This document shows, one piece after another, positions 22,640 to 64,000 of a stretch of DNA of 64,000 nucleotides. The stretch's first letter is position 1. Each line of letters begins with the position of its first letter. The position numbers and the translations under genes were made by a program. A model generated the notes under the pieces. The model searched no databases and had not been told where the DNA came from. It saw only the letters and a program-made list of their open reading frames with translations. This DNA comes from Megascapheus bottae (Eukaryota; Chordata; Mammalia; Rodentia; Geomyidae). The stretch is taken from NCBI GenBank assembly GCA_024803745.1, contig JANJXV010000014.1, forward strand, positions 3,023,001-3,087,000, in the 5' to 3' direction.

Positions 22640-22901
22640 GTCTCCTCTCTTTAAATGTCTAAGGAGCAGCTGAGGTTTGCTTTCAGAGAAAAGTTCTTGG
22701 GTGATAGCCAGGGGTAGAGCTGATAACCAGCAGGGGATGGGGGAGAGGGGGAAAAGGGGGTGGAGATGGGAAAAGAGGGTGGAGATAAGGGCACCTGACA
22801 AGCCTAATCCTGGGCTGTTCTTGCTAGGAGGCTCTAGGCAAGCAAGAGGCTCCTAGCAGTGACTGCACTCTTCAATCTCATGCATAGGTTTATTCCAGAC
22901 T
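22640..22901 (+). promoter_or_regulatory. PON1: PON1 proximal promoter and 5' UTR
   Basis: The 260 bp before the PON1 ATG have no TATA box. They contain a G/A-rich block (22733-22791; gggggagagggggaaaaggggg) that could bind Sp1-type factors. Mammalian PON1 promoters are TATA-less and Sp1-dependent (established for human). The transcription start cannot be fixed from sequence alone. Confidence 0.5.
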
Positions 22902-55406
<32,505 letters not shown>

Positions 55407-56715
55407 CAGCCCCTTTCCATGTTCTAAAGGGCCTCAGTGATCTCAGTTAAATTTGAGATCTGGTCCTTTGGGGAAAATCCTTGAACATGATTGGTAAGAA
55501 GCATGAAGATGCCCTTGGCAGGGAGCAGAGATTGAGAAAGGATTTTTTTTTTTTGAGAGCATGTTGTCAATCAGTCTTGGAAACATTGAAAACCTCACTT
55601 ACCAATCAGAAACCACTTTTATTAAAATGGCTAAATATACCAATTGTCAAGTCTTAAATAAGTTAGCAGCTTGTGATTTAGAAAGAGCTTTCTGAAGACA
55701 TGCATTAGGCATGTTTTCATATGGCTCCCTTGCTTCTCCTTTTTCACAAAAGAGGATGGGAATCACCAACAGTACCACTCTAAACTCATGATCTGGGTTA
55801 TGTGCCCAGAAAAGTATACAACAAAGGTACCCAGAAAATGAGGCTGTTAGATGTACTTGTTAGACATTTTCCCCTGCTAGGTCTGGCTTTTTCATCTTCC
55901 TATAGCAATGAGTAGGAAAAAGATCTTACAATTCTTCTGAGTGCTGTTACATCTTAAAATTATTTCTGGTATTTTGGCATAAATTGTAGTTTTGTTTCAC
56001 AGTCTTGGATAAAGAAATGGATCTGCTGATTTCCATGTCTGGATATAGAATAATGCCTTAACTAGAGACCCAAGTAATGTTAGATGTCTGTTGAAGACGA
56101 GGTAGACTGCTGTTTAGGTGTACAAGTGGAATTTGTTTCTTTTCTCTTTTTTCCCCCATTCTGATTGTTGAAGCTAATTAAAAATAGAAAAGGAATAAAT
56201 GTAAAAATAGAAAAGACTAATAACACCTTTAGTTCTCTCCTGAGGGATATGACTAGGAAGAAAACAAGGCTATGATTTGGTTATGTACACCAGAAAAAAG
56301 AGGTTATCTGTTATTATTTTCTGTTTTGAAGATAGGATTGAAATGGTAGATTATTCCTTTGGGAAATTAGGGTGGTCATTTCTAAAGTACTTGTCTTATT
56401 GTTCTTCCCTTTAGGGGAAAATGCTTTGCTGATAAATTGGGAACTACTATTAAGACCACTGATTTAAAGAAACAAAAAAGCTACCTTTTCTCAATCAAGA
56501 GTTAAGTTATTTTAGTCATAGCTCAATACACAGTGTCAGATTGTTTTAGCTGCTTAATTATTCAGTGATGATTATATTCCCAAACCAAGAAACTGGGCTC
56601 TGAAATATTGCCAATAATGTAGTGCAGCCAATCTCATGTATTTTCTTTAAAGAGAATCTCTTCAGTACACCTCCATCACATCTGCAATAAAACCATTGGT
56701 CTTGTTATCTTGAAG
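55407..56715 (+). terminator. PON1: PON1 3' UTR and poly(A) signals
   Basis: AATAAA occurs at 56194-56199 and, in a better context (ctgcaataaaaccattgg), at 56686-56691. The second gives a 3' UTR of about 1.3 kb, comparable to the long PON1 transcript in other mammals. No interspersed repeat is recognised in it. Confidence 0.6.
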
Positions 56716-57384
56716 CAGTTTCTGAAAAATGAAAGGAAAGCTATCTGATCTCACAAACCATACATTCAAGATCAATCAAAAGGCAACACCCATTGATAAG
56801 AAATCAAAAAAGAGGAAACCAGGCGTCATGCATTCACTTTGGCATTTTTGCTATGCCAAAGGTTTAATCACTGATGCAGTTTTCCAGTGAGAAAGACTGA
56901 AATTAATGTTATTCATTTTTTATATCCAAGTCTTCTGAATTTTGATGGTCTTAGAGACAAGATCGTTGAAAATAATAACTCTGAGCTACAGGATGGGCCT
57001 GATTCTTTGTTAGCTTGTCCCTTACTTTGTAGGGATGACTGCCTACTGTGTTTGTCACAGACCTTTTCCTGGTTTCATGTTACTAGAAACCTTGATGGTG
57101 AGGTAGCAACTGGGGACCCGAAAGCTGGACAAGGATGAGGGTGTTCCAACTGAAGGGCTTTGATCTTTTAATATTATGCCGAGTTCCATAATTGGGCTTT
57201 CAAGTGTAATTTTAGTTGACAATTTATACTTTACCTGACTTAAAACTTATTTTTAGTTTCATTTCAATGAAAAGTATGCACTTTGCTCTTGACTGATAAA
57301 TACATTTTGACAGTTAATACAGATTTACCCAGTGAAGGCTTGTTTTACTTGAAGGTGAAAATGGAAGAGGAAGAAAGAATTACC
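56716..57384. other. Gap between PON1 and PPP1R9A 3' ends
   Basis: Under 0.7 kb between the predicted poly(A) sites of the two convergent genes. No repeat or coding signal is recognised. The open frame at 56887-57138 has no known motif. Confidence 0.45.
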
Positions 57385-60300
57385 TGGACAGATCTCTGTA
57401 TTTCTCTTTTTATTGCATTCGATATCTAACAACAATAATACTCATTGGCAAGAAATGTATTTACAACTAACAAATTAAATGTATCACAGGTATGTTTCCA
57501 CTGGTCAGAAAACAAAGGACCACTGTTATATTTTGCTTTGAAGGCCTTTAGAAACCAAACCAAAGAATAAAGAATGTCATTGATAAGGTTACATCATAAT
57601 GACCAAGCACAAGAGAACAATTCAGACATGGCACTATTGTCTCTTCCATGCAAATGCTTAGACATCAAAATGTACAAATTAAAAGTTTCAGGTAACATGC
57701 TATCCATACTTATCAGATTCAAAATGATTTTCAGACAATTCTTTTCCTTTAGAGATATATAAAGAAAGTTAAAAACTAATCAGATTCCTACCGTAGAATA
57801 AAATTTTATTCTCCTTTTAGCTTCCAGCTGCCCAGTCTTCTTAGTCATATGTAGCAGGTGTGTTAGTGGTTTATTTGCAATACCATTAAAATACAAAAGC
57901 AGTTGTTATATCAAACAATATTGAAGAGAGAAGATATATATATAGTTAAGGAAATTCACTTAGCACTATCTAAATTTGATGCTGTTGGAGGTGTTATCTA
58001 TCTAAGAACCTCTTCCCACTTTTTAATAAGTACTTCTAAGTATTTTTAGCCAGCTGTTCTTTCGTGAATGGAACCAAAGATGAAATGACTCCATCTCTTT
58101 AACTGAAAACTCCAGAGGCACAAATAAAAGAGCAGAAAGAACTAGAAGAGTACACCTTTCAACAACATACACTCACATCACTTGCATTATTTTTGGTGAC
58201 AATCACACACTCTTAGTCAAAGCAAGAAGTAAATAAATGGCCATGTGATGACAACATTACCATCAGAGCATCTAGTAGTTAGTGACTTGAGCATCCCAAG
58301 TTAGGGACTATGTCATTTCAAAGGTGTGAGGTATCACACACAAATATACAGTGCAATTTTTAGTCAAGAAAATTTAGGCTTGCAGTTGAAAATGCAAAAA
58401 TCTCCCCTGAACTTGAATTTTAAAAAGGTGTAATGTTGACATCAAAACATTAACCAAACATTTGAGGAAGTTTTTAGTTTACTAAAATACCAAGTGTCTA
58501 ATAAACCAATTCTGCCAAAATATATAAACATGTAGAAGATAAGTGCATTGAGTAATAACAATAAAAGAAAATATCTTAAAAGCTATGTGCCATTCAAAGT
58601 ATGCAGAGCACAAAAAGTGGCAATAAGGCTCAATGTCCCACCTGATGTTACCAAATCCCATATATCATGTAATTTATGCCACGTGTTTGCAATGAATGTC
58701 TGTGTGTCAGAGGTATACTCACATGATATAGTTCTGAACATCTACAAAAGTGGCATGCACACTATTGAGAAGTTGTCAGTTCTTGTCTTATTCCTTGTCT
58801 CTTACTCATTGTGGGCTGGGGGCTGGGTAAAGCCAAGGCTTGAGAAATATCCTATTCTTTCTGAGGATCTGGATATAAGTCACAAGCATTCTCTCCCTTG
58901 ATTTACACAGAGAATTGTGGTAGAGGAACAGGAAGTCCCTCTATTTATGGTTAAGCAGAACTTGCTTTTACTTTCTAAGAGGACATTTATTCTACAGTCT
59001 TTTTCTTGTAACTTCTCAGTTCAGCCTATTCTATGCTGTTACTTCAAGCTATTAAAACATATTTTGTTTAGTGTTTCTTCCCCAATGTTTTAGATCAAGA
59101 CTAAATCTCCTGAGATTTTTAGAAACTCAAGATAAATGCAAACAAAATCTGCCAACATACCTAGGCTGGTTTTGGAAATCAAACAGTGAAGCAGATTCCA
59201 CTTTCCTATCGTACTGATTTCTTTTGAAAATTCACACTCTGCTTGTCCAACTATGGTGAGAATAACTCTGGCAGAAAATAGGAATTTTACTTCTGGACCT
59301 CATCTTTGAATGAAGAAATTTAGAATTCTGTACTCTGTTGAAGGTAAATTGGAAAAGAAGCGGGACTTTTCATTTCTAGCTTGCCTTTACACAAGGGGAG
59401 CACCGGGATGTCAGCATTTGAGTCCTAGTAACGAATGTCGGCCACAGTGAAGTACTCTTTGTCTCTAGCTTGGATGGGAGTATATTGTTACTCAAGTGTT
59501 AAATATCCAAGAGTAAAAGTAGACCCTCACATATCTAATGGACAGATGATTCTTTTACCAATGTTGGAACTTCACCCAGAATTTTCCTGAACACTATGGT
59601 TAGGCATCAGTGGTCCTTTTGAAGATCAGTTGGCCCAGACATTCATGCTTATAGATAATTTGGAATATCTTTAAACTGCAAATTCTTATTTACAAAGGAA
59701 AGAGAAAGAGAATGAATGAAAGAAAGAAAAGTAGGGAGAAAGAGGAAGGAATGAAGAAAAAGGAAAAGAAAGAATAAGAAGCATAACTATAAGGTACTTT
59801 TAAAGAAATGGTCTTGAATTAATCTGTTTCAGAATTCTATCATTGAAACCCAGATCCAGTTAGTGCTCCTCTAATGTCTGTCTTCAACTTAACCTTACCA
59901 ATACTTTCTCCCTCCAAAACATTACCCAAACCCCAGAACACCATTAGCTAGCTATTGTTGGAGTCAGACTGAGCTATCCTTTAGAATATAGTTCATAGCA
60001 ACCAGGTATATATTTTCTTATTCATTTCCTGTTAATAAAAATCTGTTATCTTTAAGGAAACATGAAACAACCTAACTGTGTTAAATTGTATGGACACTGA
60101 AAACTACAAGCATTAAAATAGAAGCTGTTATCATGCACTATAGTCAGTAAAAGAAGTAACAGGAAAGCAAAATGCTCACAAGCTCTGAGGTCCATCTGTT
60201 TTTATACCCTGTGTCAGTTTACACCTTATATTCTGTTGGACAATCAAATCAGGAGTCCTTTCAGCAGTCCTTTCAGCAAGTAGTAATATTAATATAACTC

Positions 60301-62775
60301 ATTTATACCTAAAATTATTATAATTTAATTTTAAAATGAAAACAATTACAATCTAAATGATTTTTGTAATTAGAATATGATTTATCAACACTGTCATTTG
60401 GACAATGATCTAATCATTCAAGTGTACAAATACAGTTATAGTAAAGAACAATACTAAGACATTTAAGGAGATGCAATACAATAGCTCATAACTTATAGAC
60501 AGACACAGAGACTTAACAGACATTTTCAATATATACATTCATTTTAAAATATTACCCAAGTGTAAACATAACTTAAATAATCATCCTTCTATTTGCCCTT
60601 CTGATATGAATATAAAGAGTGAAACTTCCAGTGTAATCCAGGTTAGTTTTTTTTAATGCAAAGCAAAGAAAAGCTGGCAAAAATTTAGATAGTGAGCACA
60701 AATATTACCATATTTTTACCAATTTTGTGGTCTAGCATTAGGAAGGTTTGTAGAATTTTGTAATTCACTAACTGTAGCTTCCTAGTTTCTTGTGATAGTT
60801 ACAAATAGCAAAGCACCAACATCTTAAGATACCGGTACCCAATGTGGCAGTTTTAGGATCATACCCAAATAACACAGAGAAACATAAATAGGGATCTGAA
60901 CATTGCAAAACACAATGGTAGCCTGCCTGAATGTTTCTGAAAATGGAATGGATGATTCTACCCTAGTGACAAAAGGACTGGAGCTTAGCAGATAACTCTG
61001 AGATCCAAAATGGGAAACAGGCCTTGGTGGGAAAGAATAGGATCACAAATTCGTATTTCCAATTACAGAACTTGGATATTACAATAAGAACAATAAAATC
61101 ACAATGTTAAAAATGCAAGGTAGGGCTATATGGACAGGAGACCCCTAACATTTCTGTTATGTGTAATACTAAAGAATGGTCCCCAAGCTCTGTGAATAAA
61201 ATACTTGCAGTAGAGATATGGGTAGTGTTGGGAACAGAGCCAAGACCATATAGAATAAAGGAAGTTAAATACTTATCCAATAATTCATCTGGCCTCAAGT
61301 CTTATTTTCACACTTGTCCATCCATTGGAAAGTAGATGACCTCATCTTTAGAGCCAATGCAGCAAAAAGACACATGAGCATAAGAAAGCATAACAAAAGA
61401 TAAATAAAGGAATAAAAACTTCCATCATTAAAAATTTCTTAAAAGGGGTTAATTTTCTCCTCCTTCTGCCCCGGTTTCCTGCATTCAAGTTAGATTGCTG
61501 AAATACTGAAATCCTGAATACTGGATATGGTTTCATTTCCATTGACAGTGAATCTGATGTATGACCCTTAAACCTTAACTCTAAAGTAGAAACCTCTAAT
61601 ATATGGAAATAATGGATCAGAAAAATCATCCAAAATACCTCTAAAGTTTGAATGACAGCTCTTCATCCCAGGAACATTCTGTGTGCTCAAATGAATTGGT
61701 TTTCTAGTTGAATGTTACACAGATCTGTAATCTCCTTAACTGATATTTCTACTTTTTCCTTAAAAGTACGCTTGTTAAAATCCTAACCTAGCTGACTTGA
61801 GAAACTGTGAGGACAAAATGTGTGATAAGTTCCTGATTGTATCATAAGCAGGTTGCTGCCCAGCCAGAATGTTCCCAGAGAGAGGAAACCTGAAAATACT
61901 GGTTTCCTTAAAAATCAATTTTGTGTTCAATTTGTTGATTTGTTGAAGGAAGTAAGGAACTGTGTTGCATTTGCCCATGTTGCAAAGTAAACAACAGATC
62001 CTAACATCCTTATAGCTCTCTTAAGGTCTAACTTTTCCTTCTTCATTCAGGAATAGCTGGAGGAGAAACGGTTCCCTCAGAGCCTCCAAGTAGACCCACA
62101 TTCACATTAAGGTGTTTGCTCTCTTCTGTAATTCATAGAAAATTATAACTTTTCTTTCCTCTTTCTGATGGACAGTAGAACAATGTACTTGTTCTTTATC
62201 TCAGTAGGTGATTATGTGGCTAAGCCCTCATGTTTCTACAGTGGGTTGCCTTTCTGTCCACACACAATAGTGGGGAATATTTCCCATATACTGGATGAAC
62301 GTCTGAAGCCCCAGAAGTAAGTGTGGCTCCCAAAGCTCAGGGCAAGTGCACCTTTCACACAGATCGATGCACCTGACCCAATCCAGAATCCCACTCTGGA
62401 AATTCTCTAACAACACTGGGTGTGGTATGCTCTCACTGGTGCAGTCATGCTGGTCCTCCAAGTGGCATCACACATCCAACACAACACCAGATGTTGTTAA
62501 CTAGAAGAAAGAATCACAGCTACTTTGCCTTTCTCATAAATGGGATCTTTCTTTTGTCAATAAATCAAAAGTGACTTGGGATTACTTTAGATTAAAATTA
62601 AGAGTGTATTCTATTACTGCAGAAAATGAAGCTATTCAACACAGTTCCTCAGTCTTCCTAGAGAAGTATTACCCTCATGGTCAATTTCTTCTTCATACTG
62701 TGGAGGAGAATGGGGCAGGAAGAGGTGACTTCCAGACTTCTCTTGAGCATCAGCATCCTGTGGAAGGAGCGAGGC
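57385..62775 (-). terminator. PPP1R9A: PPP1R9A 3' UTR (long) and poly(A) signal
   Basis: The sequence after the PPP1R9A stop runs 5.4 kb to an AATAAA on - (57413-57408). A second candidate is at 57810-57805. I recognise no interspersed repeat in it, unlike the rest of the window, as expected for a constrained 3' UTR. The only simple-sequence patches are GAAA-rich (59700-59780) and TA-rich (57935). The end point is inferred from the signal and from the known tight PON1/PPP1R9A spacing in mammals. Confidence 0.55.
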
Positions 62776-62988
62776 TCACTGCTCACCAGCGCCCTCTGTG
62801 GCAGTGGATGTCATCTTTTCAGCCTTTTTGGACTTCCTGTGCATTTGCTCTTGTTCTTTCCTCCTCAGCTTTTCTCTTTGTTTTTCCATTTTCTCCTGGG
62901 CCTTCCGAGCCTTCTCTATAGACAGCTTCATTTCCTTCAGCTTTTTTTTGACCACTGCTCGGTCTTGGGATGATGCCATTCCAAGAGC
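62776..62988 (-). CDS. PPP1R9A: Neurabin-1 (PPP1R9A), last coding exon
   Basis: 213 nt, 70 codons plus TGA, in phase 0 after the acceptor CCTTCATAG on -. It encodes ALGMASSQDRAVVKKKLKEM, followed by a Lys/Glu-rich coiled coil with KARKAQEKMEKQREKLRRKE and the end TEGAGEQ. This is the C-terminal tail after the SAM domain of neurabin-1, a neuronal actin-binding scaffold that targets protein phosphatase 1 to dendritic spines. The related spinophilin has a similar KAQEK/REKLRR tail. Position next to the PON1 3' end, in convergent orientation, matches other mammals. The rest of the gene lies beyond the window. Confidence 0.88.
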   Translation of the reverse strand, partial: ALGMASSQDRAVVKKKLKEMKLSIEKARKAQEKMEKQREKLRRKEQEQMHRKSKKAEKMTSTATEGAGEQ

Positions 62989-64000
62989 CTATGAAGGAAG
63001 CGTGCGGAAACTGTACTTTCAAATGCAATCGCCCTTCTGCTTATGAATGAGGTAAACACCACAGAATGTTCAAGCTGCTAAACTAACCTATAGATGGATG
63101 GATGAACTGAGGAAAGTAGATTACATTTGCTTAAAAAATGTGTAGGGGAGAGAGAAGAGTCTCTACTTTGGCTTTTTTCTTTGAGTCCCTTCTAAGTACA
63201 GCTTAGAACCTAAGAAAATACTTTCCAAATTAGTTTTTAATGAGTAAATGAATGTGAAAAGGGCATGGTTCTACTTCTACCTTTGGGCTATGAGCATTTA
63301 GAGGCAAAATAATTATAAGCACATCAATATTTTCAAATGGTAGGAGTGAGCACTTGCTGCTACAGAGAGCTCCAAAGAAAGGCAGAAAGACCTGAAATGA
63401 CTACCATTCTGCTAATGAATTCATTTAGAATGAAAACCAAAAGTGTCTTTGGGGCCAAAATGACTGTGTCCATATGACTAGCCATTCTCCTCCTGTTGGC
63501 AGACCAATAAAGAAAACCCAATTATAATGAAGTTAATCGATGAGCTGGGAATTCAGAATAAGGGGAGTTGGTTGCATACTTTAAATGTTTCATGACCTTC
63601 AGAATCAACAGCAGGGTGCATCCATCTCCCCAACAGGGACATCCCTGTCGATGGGACCTTCATATTCACAGGCTATTGACTGATCTTTAACCTTTTCAAG
63701 ACTGTCAAGAGATACTCATCTACCTGTCAGCCTAGCAGGGGTTTAGGGCAGTGGGGAGGGGTGCATGGAGCTGGCTCTATGCTCCTTTTGCCTTTTGCCA
63801 CAGTCTAGGCATTATGTCAGTCTCTAAAGAGATGGTCCGTATAGGAGGGGAAGGAAGATATTTGGAGAAGAAAGTCCTAGAAAGGATATCAGCCAATTTT
63901 CAATGGTATGTAGGGAAAAGTAGACATGGAGGAGAAATGAGTAAGGAAAGGAAGAGCCATGATCTGTGTGTAAACAAACATGATGCAAGGTCCACATGAT
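62989..64000 (-). other. PPP1R9A: PPP1R9A last intron (partial)
   Basis: Unique sequence upstream of the last exon; no further exon is recognised up to the window end. The open frame at 63751-63999 on + has no support. Confidence 0.6.

Noticed and set aside
58548..58901. 117-codon open frame on + downstream of PON1
   Set aside because: It lies antisense in the PPP1R9A 3' UTR and has no known motif or start context.
63751..63999. Open frame at the end of the window on +
   Set aside because: Antisense to a PPP1R9A intron with no recognisable product.

Overview
The window is mammalian nuclear DNA: AT-rich, with spliced genes, L1 LINEs, tRNA-derived SINEs, an endogenous retrovirus and many microsatellites. 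It holds the 3' part of the paraoxonase cluster. On the + strand are the last five exons of PON3 (213-10028; exons 1-4 lie before the window) and a complete nine-exon PON1 gene (22902-55406). Tail to tail with PON1 on the - strand is the last coding exon of PPP1R9A (neurabin-1; 62776-62988) with a long 3' UTR. This order, PON3 > PON1 > < PPP1R9A, is the usual mammalian one. The dominant SINE is a dimer: a tRNA-Ala/ID-like left half and a right half with its own tRNA-like boxes. It matches the IDL-Geo family, known from geomyoid rodents (kangaroo rats, pocket mice, gophers), so the host is probably a geomyoid. That is an inference from memory, not a search result.

Layout: 1-10 kb PON3 exons 5-9; 10-22.9 kb intergenic DNA with a young L1 inverted by twin priming (10985-13725) and older L1 and SINE remnants; 22.9-55.4 kb PON1, whose 10.4-kb intron 2 holds a nested stack (an L1 interrupted by a betaretrovirus-like ERV and SINEs); 55.4-57.4 kb PON1 3' UTR and the short inter-gene gap; 57.4-62.8 kb PPP1R9A 3' UTR, where I recognise no interspersed repeat; 62.8-64 kb PPP1R9A last exon and preceding intron.

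PON1 reads through all nine exons without a stop, with GT/AG junctions and a predicted length of 353 residues. PON1 and PON3 are calcium-dependent six-bladed propeller lactonases carried on HDL. PON1 keeps the His115/His134 pair, the calcium ligands and the Cys42-Cys353 bridge, but has unusual changes near the active-site gorge (human numbering: Cys284Ser, His285Gln, Leu240Trp, Ile291Leu, Phe292Leu) and has lost the Asn324 glycosylation sequon. PON3 exons 5-9 are intact. Its exon 6 acceptor is built from a long CT microsatellite that is complementary to a GA tract 3 kb upstream in the same intron.

I found no new kind of multi-gene system. The strongest second-look items are the PON1 pocket changes, the paired complementary tracts before PON3 exon 6, the nested L1/ERV/SINE stack and the twin-primed L1.
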